A stretch of 64,000 bases of DNA from Chersky-299 sp963749535 (lineage in GTDB: Bacteria; Actinomycetota; Thermoleophilia; RBG-16-64-13). Of the stretch, positions 17,628-25,728 are shown one piece after another. The translations under genes and the position numbers were made by a program. The stretch covers positions 62,001-126,000 of the forward strand of contig CAVVNF010000016.1 in assembly GCA_963749535.1 (NCBI GenBank), read 5' to 3'. The notes under the pieces are model-generated. The model was given only the letters and a program-made list of their open reading frames with translations. It did not search any database and was not told the DNA's origin. Within the stretch, counting starts at the first letter, position 1; every line of letters starts with the position of its first letter.

Positions 17628-18787
17628 CGGACCCCGACGGCGAGCGGAGAGTACGCCGATCCATGTCCACGGGCGGTGGCCAGGCTCGATCTGAGCGGCG
17701 CACCACCCGAAGGGCCGCGCGCCGCCGTCAAGCCAGGCGAAGGATCATCTTCCTGGTCTCGGGGCTGGTGATAATCGCGGTCGTCGTAGGCATCCTCCTG
17801 GTCTTCGTGGGAAACCCGAGCGGCAGTTCCAGCGCGGCCACTGTCCCGACCACGCGCACCAGCCAGACCTCGGAGACGACGCAGGCAGCGAGCAAGACCA
17901 GCGGAGGTTCCGTCCCGCCGGGAACGACTCTTTTGGCGGTAGAGCAGGCCGGTAAAACCCAGGCGGTAGTCTTGCTGCACCCACTGGCTGCCGGCGGGGT
18001 CGAGATGAGTATGCCCGTATCGACGCTTGTAAAGACCTCTGAGGGCTTCAAGACTCTCGCCGACCTGCTGAGCAATGGGAAGGCTCAGAACGTCGCCCCG
18101 AGCCTCTCCGACATGCTCGGGGTCAAGGTAAGCGGTGCGGCCATCGTGGAGTGGACGGAGCTGCTGCGGGTGCTGAACGAGCTTGGGGCCGGCGGGACGC
18201 GGCCCCAGACCTTGGATGCGGCCGGCGATGCCACCTCCCAGGTCGCCGACGCGGTGATGACGCTGGCGGGCAAGAGCGGGGACGACCCGGGTCGGGCCGC
18301 GGTGCAGGGGATGAAAGTCACCGGTGACGGCGGGGCTTTCAAGGCCACGTTGAGGGCGGCGGGCACTTCGGGGTGGACCCAGGTCGCGCTTCCGGGCAAA
18401 GCGGTGGAGGGGTTGGACTTCGCCTACTTCGAGCCCGATGTAGCCATGGCCAAGATCCTTCTCGGCGGCAAGAGCTCCAATCCGGCCGTTTCCCTCGAGG
18501 TTCAGAACGGCTCTGGTCTGGCCGGAGCCGCCGAGAAGGCTGTCGAATTGCTCAAGCCCTTGGGATACACGGAACTCCCCGTGCGCAACGCGGACGGTTT
18601 TCCAGATGTCCAGGCTACCCGGATCATCGCCTCGTCTGACACAGGGGCGGAGGCGCTTCAAGTGCAGACGCTTCTGGGGGTGGGTACGGTGTCGGAAGAT
18701 GCCGGCCAGGCCCCGGGGCACATCGTGGTGATCGTGGGCAAGGACTTCATCCCGCCCACCTCGTCAGAGACATCGGCCGCTCCTTAG
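17624..18787 (+). CDS. Membrane-anchored protein with degenerate LCP-like region and LytR_C domain
   Basis: The 387-residue protein has an Arg-rich cytoplasmic N-terminus, one membrane helix (about residues 40-62) and a Ser/Thr linker. The extracellular region that follows (about 103-265) resembles the LytR-CpsA-Psr fold in outline (LLAVEQAGKTQAVVLL, SDMLGVKVSGAAIVEW). It lacks the Arg/Asp residues that LCP phosphotransferases use. The C-terminus (VSLEVQNGSGLAGAAEKA) is a clear LytR_C (PF13399) domain. It is translationally coupled to nadD. In many actinobacteria an LCP gene and rsfS follow nadD; here rsfS is not seen. A catalytically inactive, wall-binding role is my inference. Confidence 0.7.
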   Translation: MTDPDGERRVRRSMSTGGGQARSERRTTRRAARRRQARRRIIFLVSGLVIIAVVVGILLVFVGNPSGSSSAATVPTTRTSQTSETTQAASKTSGGSVPPGTTLLAVEQAGKTQAVVLLHPLAAGGVEMSMPVSTLVKTSEGFKTLADLLSNGKAQNVAPSLSDMLGVKVSGAAIVEWTELLRVLNELGAGGTRPQTLDAAGDATSQVADAVMTLAGKSGDDPGRAAVQGMKVTGDGGAFKATLRAAGTSGWTQVALPGKAVEGLDFAYFEPDVAMAKILLGGKSSNPAVSLEVQNGSGLAGAAEKAVELLKPLGYTELPVRNADGFPDVQATRIIASSDTGAEALQVQTLLGVGTVSEDAGQAPGHIVVIVGKDFIPPTSSETSAAP

Positions 18788-18866
18788 GCGAACGACAGAA
18801 ACCAGGCCCTCGTTGGGTGTCGTGTCGTTCCCAAGGGCGGCCCTCCCTCTGGCGGCCCTGGAGCCA

Positions 18867-18902
18867 TTGTCGGTCGCTTCGTCCAATCGATAGTAAAATA
18901 GT
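18867..18902 (+). promoter_or_regulatory. Putative promoter and direct repeat upstream of rrf2-larE
   Basis: TTGTCG (18867-18872) is 18 nt from TAGTAA (18891-18896). The AT-rich patch holds a direct repeat, ATAGT at 18890-18894 and 18898-18902 (8-bp period), which could be an operator for the Rrf2 domain. The rest of the 185-nt gap (18788-18972) shows nothing else. Confidence 0.4.
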
Positions 18903-18972
18903 CGAGTTTCCGTCCGCTTGTGGGACTCACTGCTGAGCGGGCGACCTTCGACGAGTGTGCGAGGATCCTGAC

Positions 18973-20274
18973 TTGAATATCACAGCAAAGAGTAAGTATG
19001 CCGTCATAGGGCTCGTCGAGCTGGCGCAGCGGTCCAACGGCGGACCGGTCCCGCTGGGCGAAGTCGCGGAATCGAGAGGGATACCCGCGCGCTTCCTCGA
19101 GCAACTCTTCGCGACTCTTCGCAAGGGAGGCGTCCTATGCTCCGAACGGGGCGCGCACGGCGGCTTTCGCTTCGATCGGCCGGCGGACCGAGTGACGGTG
19201 CTCGACGTGGTGCAGTTGCTGGACGGCCCCCTGGGGGCCGCGCTCTGTACAGTCTCCGACGATTGTGAGCTCCGTCCGTTGTGCGCGGCCGGTGATGTGT
19301 GGCTCCAGGCCAAGTTGGCCACTGAAGAAGTATTGGCCGGGACGACCATCCAAGACCTGGCCGAGTGGGAGAAGGCCAAGAAGATGGGCGCTCCTGCGGC
19401 TCCCGCGGTGAATGGCGGAGGAGATGGTGGACGTTCGCTTCCCGCTACTTACGGCGGTGCGCAGGCGGCGCGGAAGATCATCCGGGACCTGGGGTCGGCT
19501 GTGGTGGCCTTCTCCGGAGGCGTGGACTCGACTGTTCTGCTGGCGCTGGCACTTGAAGAACTCGGTTCTGAGCACGTTTTGGCGGCCACGGCGCACGGCG
19601 ATGTGCACACGATGGAGGAACTGGAAGCCGCTCGCCGGGTCGCGGCCGGCTTGGGGGCCCGGCACATGGTGGTGGAGACTCGTGAGCTGCTGGTCCCTGG
19701 GTTCGCCGAAAACCCCCCGCATAGATGTTTCCTGTGTCGGAGCGACATGTACGGGAGACTGTGGGAGTTGGCTAGGGCGGAAGGCTTGGATGCGGTCGTC
19801 GACGGTGCGAACCGGGACGATGGTGCCGATTATCGTCCGGGCATGCAGGCGGCCAAGGTCTTGGGGGTGAGGAGCCCATTGGCGGAAGCAGGCTTGACCA
19901 AAGACGACGTCCGCGCGCTCGCCCGGGAGCTTGGTCTTCCCAACTGGGACCGGCCGGCTTCGCCCTGCTTGTCGTCGAGGTTTCCGTACGGCGAAGAGAT
20001 CACTGCGGGCAAACTGGCTATGGTGGAAGCGGCGGAACGCTGCCTCCGGGACCTGGGTTTCCGCACCGCTCGGGTGCGGCACCACGGCGATCTCGCGCGG
20101 GTGGAGGTGCCCAAGGAGCGTGTGGCGTACGTGGCGAGCCGGTCCTGCCGCGATGCTATCGTAGAGTCTCTGCAGCGCTTGGGCTATACCTATGTGACGT
20201 TGGATCTTCAAGGGTTCCGGAGTGGCAGCATGAACGAGACCTTGGGTCTCCCGCAGGCTGCAGAGGAGGGATGA
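18973..20274 (+). CDS. Fusion of an Rrf2/IscR-type regulator with a LarE-type sulfurtransferase
   Basis: Residues 1-140 form an Rrf2 winged-helix regulator (NITAKSKYAVIGLVELA, GGFRFDRPADRVTVLDV). Its cluster motif CTVSDDCELRPLC has Cys92, Cys98 and Cys104, the same numbers and spacing as the [2Fe-2S] ligands of E. coli IscR. After a Gly/Ala linker (about 145-165) comes a LarE-like PP-loop ATPase with SGGVDST (181-187). Its cysteines are CFLC (Cys252, Cys255) and PCLSSR (Cys332), the three-cysteine arrangement of [4Fe-4S]-type LarE proteins. TTG 18973 is chosen because it begins the Rrf2 domain and GAGG precedes it; GTG 18955 is the alternative. It overlaps the cysE-like gene. No larB or larC is in the window. 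Confidence 0.88.
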   Translation: MNITAKSKYAVIGLVELAQRSNGGPVPLGEVAESRGIPARFLEQLFATLRKGGVLCSERGAHGGFRFDRPADRVTVLDVVQLLDGPLGAALCTVSDDCELRPLCAAGDVWLQAKLATEEVLAGTTIQDLAEWEKAKKMGAPAAPAVNGGGDGGRSLPATYGGAQAARKIIRDLGSAVVAFSGGVDSTVLLALALEELGSEHVLAATAHGDVHTMEELEAARRVAAGLGARHMVVETRELLVPGFAENPPHRCFLCRSDMYGRLWELARAEGLDAVVDGANRDDGADYRPGMQAAKVLGVRSPLAEAGLTKDDVRALARELGLPNWDRPASPCLSSRFPYGEEITAGKLAMVEAAERCLRDLGFRTARVRHHGDLARVEVPKERVAYVASRSCRDAIVESLQRLGYTYVTLDLQGFRSGSMNETLGLPQAAEEG

Positions 20275-21128
20275 TGAGCTCACGGGTCAAGGAGGTCACA
20301 CGAAAGCAGGGCAGGTCGAGTCCCGTGGGCGTGCTTGCTGTTCTTGGTGGTGCCTTCGCCTTTGTGCGGTATACGGAGAGCGGAAGGCGGTTGCGAGAGA
20401 AGATGCGGCGCGATCTGCAGGTCATCAAGGACAGAGATCCGGCGGCCCAGAACGATCTCGAGATCGTCACGTGCTATCCCGGCCTCCATGCCATCTGGAT
20501 CCACCGGCTGGCTCACGGGCTGTGGGGCCGGAACATGCGTCTGTTGGCGCAGATCATCGCGCAGACAGGTCGTTTCATCACCGGTATCGAGATCCATCCC
20601 GCGGCTGTAATCGGGGAAGGGCTCTTCATAGACCATGGCGCGGGCGTGGTGATCGGCGAGACGGCGGAAGTAGGAGAGAACGTCACGATCTATCAAGGCG
20701 TTACGCTCGGCGGCACAGGCAAGGAGACCGGTAAGCGACACCCGACCGTGGGCGACAACGTCGTCATAGGAGCAGGATCGCTCCTCTTGGGCTCGATCAC
20801 CCTGGGCCATGACGTGAAGGTCGGTGCGGGCAGCGTGGTCGTGAACAACGTGCCTGCTAATTCGACCGTTGTGGGCAACCCCGGACGCCCGGTGATCAGT
20901 GACGGCAGCAAGGTCGGGATTCCTGACATCGACTACACACATCTGCCGGACCCGGTCGCCGAGGCTATGAAATGCCTCGTCCGCCGCGTGGTCCAGTTGG
21001 AGAACGAGTTGGAGGAGATACGCGCGGCCACCGGGATATTACCCGAGCATCCGTGGTCTGACGCCATATTACTGGAGGCAGGCGACGCCTGCGATCCGCC
21101 GCCAGGGCTCGATGGCGAACGGGAGTAG
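20274..21128 (+). CDS. cysE: Serine O-acetyltransferase-like hexapeptide protein
   Basis: The left-handed beta-helix of hexapeptide repeats is clear from residue ~95 (IEIHPAAVIGEGLFIDHGAG to AGSVVVNNVPANSTVVGNPG), with the CysE loop GGTGKETGKRHP. CysE acetylates serine in cysteine synthesis. Two features are atypical. A hydrophobic stretch near the N-terminus (GVLAVLGGAFAFV) could be a membrane anchor. The C-terminal extension after residue 205 contains an amphipathic helix (MKCLVRRVVQLENELEEI). ATG 20274 overlaps the upstream stop, with GAGGAGG 4 nt before; ATG 20271 is possible. It overlaps pcrA by 17 nt. A related sugar acetyltransferase cannot be excluded. Confidence 0.85.
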   Translation: MSSRVKEVTRKQGRSSPVGVLAVLGGAFAFVRYTESGRRLREKMRRDLQVIKDRDPAAQNDLEIVTCYPGLHAIWIHRLAHGLWGRNMRLLAQIIAQTGRFITGIEIHPAAVIGEGLFIDHGAGVVIGETAEVGENVTIYQGVTLGGTGKETGKRHPTVGDNVVIGAGSLLLGSITLGHDVKVGAGSVVVNNVPANSTVVGNPGRPVISDGSKVGIPDIDYTHLPDPVAEAMKCLVRRVVQLENELEEIRAATGILPEHPWSDAILLEAGDACDPPPGLDGERE

Positions 21129-23508
21129 CGAAGTCCCGGGCGCCGGCAGTGCCCGGGAAGCGGACCTGAACGAGCAGCAGCGGGAGGCCGTCTTTTACGA
21201 AGGCGGTCCATTGCTCGTGCTGGCCGGCGCGGGCTCCGGAAAGACCCGGGTGCTCACACACAGGCTGGCTCATCTCATCCAAAGCGGCCAAGTGCGTCCG
21301 CATCAGACGCTGGCCATAACCTTCACCAACAAGGCAGCCGGTGAGATGAGGGACCGGGTGGCGGGGCTGGTGGGCGCGGCTTCCCGGTGGATGTGGGTGT
21401 GCACGTTCCATTCGGCGTGTGCCCGCATGCTCCGGCAGGATGCTCCGCTTCTCGGTTACCGCACCAACTTCAGCATCTACGACCAGGACGATCAGATCCG
21501 GCTCATCAAGCGGTGCCTGGAGGACTCGCGACTCGACATCAAGCGTTTCCCGCCGAGGGCGATCCAGAGTTTGATATCCGACGCCAAGAACAAACTCGTG
21601 GATGTGGACGAGTTTGCGAGCCGTGGACCGGACGGAGGCACTCAGCCGAGCGCGGAAGCCTGGGATGCGGACGGCCGTATCGAGTACTTCGACGTGGCCG
21701 CGAGCGTGTATCGCCAGTATCAGAGAAGGCTTCTCGAAGCGAATGCGCTCGATTTTGACGACCTGCTCATGCGGATGGTCGACGTTCTCCAGCTCTTCCC
21801 GGAGCGGCTCGAGTACTACCGCGCGTTGTTCCGGCACGTCCTGGTGGACGAGTACCAGGACACCAATCGCGCTCAATACCAACTGGTGAAGCTGCTCACG
21901 GAAGGGCATCGTCAGGTGACGGTGGTCGGTGACGACGACCAGTCGGTCTACTCGTGGCGTGGGGCGGACGTTCGCAACATCCTGAATTTCGAGCAGGACT
22001 TTCCCGACGCCAAAGTGGTCAAGCTCGAGCAGAACTACCGCTCCACCACCACGATCCTGGAAGCCGCTAACGCGATAGTCGCGCACAACCGCGGCCGCAA
22101 GCCGAAGCACCTGTGGAGCGAGCCGGGGAAGGTGAGCCGATAGCTGTGGTCGAGTGCCGGGACGAGCACGAGGAGGCCGCGGCGGCTGTATGCCAGGAGA
22201 TAGTGCAGGTACTTCGCGAGCGTTCTGCTTCGGACGTCGCGGTCTTCTACCGGGTCAACGCTCAATCCGGGTGCTTGAAGACATGCTGGTCGCGACAGGG
22301 TGTGGCATATCGAGTTGGTCGGGGGGACGAAGTTCTACCAGCGGGCGGAGATAAAGGACCTGCTGGCTTATCTGCGCGTGGTGGTCAACCCCGCCGACGA
22401 TCTGTCCCTGCTCAGGGTCATCAACACTCCCCGGCGCGGCCTCGGAGACATCGCTGTTGGGCGCTTGCAGGCGTTTGCGGCCGAGAACGAACTGCCTCTT
22501 GCGGGCGCACTGAGCTTTGCCGCAGACATCGACGGTCTCGCGGGTGGGGCGCGCGCGGCCTGTCTTAGATTGGGCGAGTGCTACGCGTCATGGGCTCGAG
22601 ACGCCGGCGTGGCGCCGGCGCCAGACTCTCTGTCTGAGATTCCCGGGGGCGCACTTGGGGGTGAAATCGAGGTCGAGGGAAGCGAGCGGTCCGGCGAACC
22701 AAAGGGTTCGACCGCCGAGGTGTTTTCCGCGGTCGCCGATGTCGTGAGTCGCGTGCTCAAGGATTGCGGGGTGCTCGACTCCCTCAAGGCGGAGCGCACG
22801 CTGGAAGCCGAGGGGCGGATCGAGAACTTGGAGGAGTTCGTCGGCGTGGCCCAGGAGTACGATCGGATGAATCCGGCGGGCAGCCTCACCGATTTCCTCC
22901 AAGAGATCAGTCTCTATGCGGACATCGACGGCATGGACGAGTTGCAGTCGCTTGTGACGCTCATGACCTTGCACAACGCGAAAGGTCTTGAATTCCCGGT
23001 GGTCTTCATCACCGGCATGGAGGAGGGACTCTTCCCTCACTCGCGGTCGCTCGACGAGGAGCGTTTGGAGGAGGAGCGAAGGCTCTGTTATGTCGGGGTC
23101 ACCCGTGCGCAGGACCAGCTCACGCTCTCCTATGCGCGCTCACGGACACTCTTCGGCGGAGCGGGATACAAGCTTCCCAGTCGCTTCTTGAGCGAGATAC
23201 CCGATCAACTCGTCGAATACCGCACTGATGCGTCCGCCGGCCCCGCGCTCTTTGGCCGCTCAGGGCAGAGCGACGCCCCGTGGCATCCGCCCGAGTCGTC
23301 TCGGCGTCGGCGGGTGGACGCGGCAGGTGGGCGGCTGGCAGCCGGGGGAAGCGCCGGGCTCAACGCGGGCGACAGGGTGCAACACGCCAAGTTCGGGATA
23401 GGGGTAGTGTTGGGCATGGAATCCGGAGGTGTCGTCCGCATCTTCTTCTCCGAGCTGGGTGAGCAAAAACGTCTGCTGCTGGACTACGCTCCGCTCAAGC
23501 GGCTCTAG
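21112..23508 (+). CDS. pcrA: ATP-dependent DNA helicase PcrA/UvrD, frame-disrupted
   Basis: This superfamily 1A 3'-5' helicase acts in nucleotide excision repair and replication fork maintenance. Visible motifs are GAGSGKTR (motif I), TFTNKAAGEM (Ia), VDEYQDTN (II), GDDDQSVYSWRGA (III), QNYRST (IV), LMTLHNAKGLEF (V) and YVGVTRAQDQL (VI). A PcrA-type C-terminal Tudor-like domain starts at VQHAKFGIGVV. The frame is broken between 22130 and 22320 by an apparent deletion near 22132, another near 22268, and insertions near 22299 and 22316. These cancel, and the stop at 23508 is in the original frame. Corrected length is about 798 residues. Confidence 0.92.
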
Positions 23509-23692
23509 TCCCGGCGGCATTCCCGCATCCTTGCAAGCCCACCAGTTGGGGCTCGGCTCGGACGCTTTCAAGATTCTCCTTAACCGAATTCACCGCGGGT
23601 CGTTGCCGACCAGGTCTTGAGACCGACACCATCCTGACAGGACAGGTCTCGTCGGCCTGCTGGGACCAGCTCGAGTCTCGTCACAATTACCG

Positions 23693-23721
23693 TTGCATAG
23701 ACTACATTGTGCATCAATAAT
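23693..23721 (+). promoter_or_regulatory. Sigma-70 type promoter of the dcw cluster
   Basis: TTGCAT (23693-23698) and AATAAT (23716-23721) are separated by exactly 17 nt in a conspicuously AT-rich patch 100 nt before mraZ. A GTGCA/TGCAC inverted repeat (23709-23726) overlaps the -10. The rest of the gap from 23509 holds no gene or clear terminator. Confidence 0.65.
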
Positions 23722-23772
23722 TGCACTGCAAAGCATCAGAGAAAATGTTTGGAAGGAATCAGCGCAGGAAAG

Positions 23773-23817
23773 TGGTATGAAAGTGTTGCGAAGTGGGTGA
23801 TTTAGGGGTAAAGTGGG
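23773..23817 (+). promoter_or_regulatory. MraZ operator: tandem TGGG-type boxes
   Basis: Boxes TGGT 23773, TGTT 23784, TGGG 23794, AGGG 23804 and TGGG 23814 recur every 10-11 bp, each preceded by AA or TT. The last ends 3 nt before the mraZ ATG. MraZ is known to repress its own operon by binding several TGGG repeats of this period. The last two boxes also act as the purine-rich ribosome binding region, so bound MraZ would probably overlap the translation start signals. Confidence 0.75.
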
Positions 23818-23820
23818 GCC

Positions 23821-24240
23821 ATGGCACGGCTACTGTTATCCGGGGAGTTCGATCACACCCTTGACGGTAAGGGTCGCGTCACATTGCCCGCCCGTTATCG
23901 CGAGTATTTCCAGGAGGCGGCTGTTCTGGTTCGTTTCCAGGATCGGGAGCCTTGCATCCGCGTCTATCACCCGGATGAGTGGGCGGAATTCGACGGTAAG
24001 TATCTCGAGTCTCTCGACGTGTTCGGCAATCCGGCGGACAGCTGGACCATGCGTTCGATCTACCGGAACCAGGATCGTGTTGAGCCGGATCGCCAGGGAC
24101 GGGTGCTTCTGCCGCCCAAACGCATCCAGGAATTGGGACTATCGGGCAAGGTCAAGATCCTAGGCAACCGCACACACCTTGAGATATGGGATCCGGCAAC
24201 CCTGGCCGCCCTCGAGCAGGAGGAGCGCCCCGATGCCTAG
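23821..24240 (+). CDS. mraZ: Transcriptional regulator MraZ
   Basis: MraZ is the AbrB-fold, ring-forming regulator at the head of the division and cell-wall cluster. The 139-residue protein has two SpoVT-AbrB-like repeats, each with the DxxGR signature (DGKGRVTLPARYR and DRQGRVLLPP). It follows the operator array and promoter described upstream, and its stop overlaps the likely rsmH start. Autoregulation is expected from the boxes in front of it. Confidence 0.96.
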   Translation: MARLLLSGEFDHTLDGKGRVTLPARYREYFQEAAVLVRFQDREPCIRVYHPDEWAEFDGKYLESLDVFGNPADSWTMRSIYRNQDRVEPDRQGRVLLPPKRIQELGLSGKVKILGNRTHLEIWDPATLAALEQEERPDA

Positions 24241-25198
24241 CGCGGCGGCTTCATTCGCGACGGAGATGGCTATGGCTCACGTCCCAGTGCTCACCCAGGA
24301 ATTGCTCGACTTGCTCGACGTACAGCCGGACAGCTGCGTCGTGGACTGCACTTTCGGTGCAGGTGGTCACGCAGCGGCGGTGGCCTCGCGTCTGGGCCCC
24401 GACGGTCTCTTGATCGCGTGCGACCGGGATCCACTTTCGGAGGAGTATTACTTCTCCATGAGAGGGGAGTTCGAATGCCCGTCTCGCTTCTATCTGGGCA
24501 ACTTCGCCGACACCCTGAGCCGGCTGCGCCAGGAGGGCCTGCGCGCGACTCACGTGTACATGGACCTGGGCGTGAGTAGCATGCAGCTGGACACGCCGGA
24601 TAGGGGCTTTTCCTACAGCTACGACGCCCCGCTCGACATGCGCATGGATCCCTCGCTGCCGGTGACAGCGGCGGATATCCTCAACACCTGGGACGAGATG
24701 GCCCTTGCGGACATCTTCGGCCGCTACGGCGAAGAACGATACTCTCGGCGGATCGCGCGGGCCGTGGTGGCCAGGCGCAATCGGTGCGAGTTCGCGCATA
24801 CCTCCGAGTTGGTGGACACCATCAAGATGGCTATTCCTACGCCCGCGCGGTTTGGGGCCGGTAACCCGGCTCGGCGTGTCTTCCAAGCTCTGCGCATCGA
24901 GGTCAACGACGAGCTCAACAGTCTCCGGCGCTCGCTGCCCGAGGCGTTTGCTCTGCTCGACCGGGACGGGATCCTGGCCGTGATCAGCTTTCATTCGCTG
25001 GAGGACCGCATCGTCAAGGAGTTCTTCGTCGGGAAGGCGCGGGCGTGCACATGCCCTCCGGGTTTCCCGGTCTGCGTGTGCGGCGGCAGGGCCACCGGCG
25101 AGCTGCTGGGCTCCAAGGCAGTGATTCCGGGGGCGCGGGAACTCGAGTTGAATCCGCGTTCCAGTTCGGCCAAACTTCGGGCGCTTCGGAAGTTCTGA
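24233..25198 (+). CDS. rsmH: 16S rRNA m4C1402 methyltransferase RsmH
   Basis: RsmH (MraW) N4-methylates C1402 of 16S rRNA. The SAM-binding motif VDCTFGAGGHA, YMDLGVSSMQLD, DRGFSY, FQALRIEVNDEL and SFHSLEDRIVK are all present. Start choice is between ATG 24233, overlapping mraZ and preceded by GGAGGAG 7 nt upstream, and ATG 24266, closer to the usual N-terminus MAHVPVL. I favour 24233 on the ribosome binding site. The stop overlaps the ftsL ATG. Confidence 0.95.
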   Translation: MPSAAASFATEMAMAHVPVLTQELLDLLDVQPDSCVVDCTFGAGGHAAAVASRLGPDGLLIACDRDPLSEEYYFSMRGEFECPSRFYLGNFADTLSRLRQEGLRATHVYMDLGVSSMQLDTPDRGFSYSYDAPLDMRMDPSLPVTAADILNTWDEMALADIFGRYGEERYSRRIARAVVARRNRCEFAHTSELVDTIKMAIPTPARFGAGNPARRVFQALRIEVNDELNSLRRSLPEAFALLDRDGILAVISFHSLEDRIVKEFFVGKARACTCPPGFPVCVCGGRATGELLGSKAVIPGARELELNPRSSSAKLRALRKF

Positions 25199-25728
25199 TG
25201 GCCGCCTCCAGCATGTCCCAGTGGATGGAAGCATGGGAGCAGGATCTGACGCCCTCTGACGCGGCTCGCCGCAGCGCAGGACGTCTGAGCGCCAGGTCGC
25301 AGAGCGCGCGCTATTACGGGCGGGAAGCCACTGCCCGACTCCCGAAGCCTTTCCCAGAGGCAGAGAGGGCGGCCGCGCCTTCACCGCGATTGAAAGTCGT
25401 GACCAGACGGAGACCGCAATGGCTGGCCATCGCGCTCTCCCTGGTTTTCGCCGTTCTGCTCTTGGGCGGCGCGGTCATCGGTCCTGTGCTGCTGAACTCG
25501 GCATCCGCCAGTGTGGAGTACAAGGCGGCGCAACTCGAGAAGCAACAACAGCAACTGACGGCGGCTGCTTCCTCGATGAAGGCGGAGATCTCGTCTCTAA
25601 GCGCGACGGGGCGCCTGATATCGGAAGCGGACAAGCTCGGTCTGAAGCCCGCGTCCAGCGTGCACTACCTGCAGGTGGGCCCAGGGGCGACAGTAGCGGA
25701 AGGTGACACGACAGTAGCCGGTCGATGA
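25198..25728 (+). CDS. ftsL: FtsL-like septum protein
   Basis: FtsL is a small bitopic division protein that works with FtsQ/DivIC and FtsW-FtsI. This 176-residue protein has a hydrophilic basic N-terminus of about 77 residues and one membrane helix (about 78-101). An extracytoplasmic coiled coil follows (QLEKQQQQLTAAASSMKAEI). Sequence is poorly conserved in this family, so the call rests on topology and on its position between rsmH and ftsI, overlapping both (ATG at the rsmH stop; stop 4 nt into ftsI). Confidence 0.8.
   Translation: MAASSMSQWMEAWEQDLTPSDAARRSAGRLSARSQSARYYGREATARLPKPFPEAERAAAPSPRLKVVTRRRPQWLAIALSLVFAVLLLGGAVIGPVLLNSASASVEYKAAQLEKQQQQLTAAASSMKAEISSLSATGRLISEADKLGLKPASSVHYLQVGPGATVAEGDTTVAGR

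Noticed and set aside
18973..20274. Assignment of the LarE domain to nickel-pincer cofactor synthesis.
   Set aside because: No larA, larB or larC in the window; the neighbour is CysE-like, so a sulfur role is equally open and the gene symbol is left blank.
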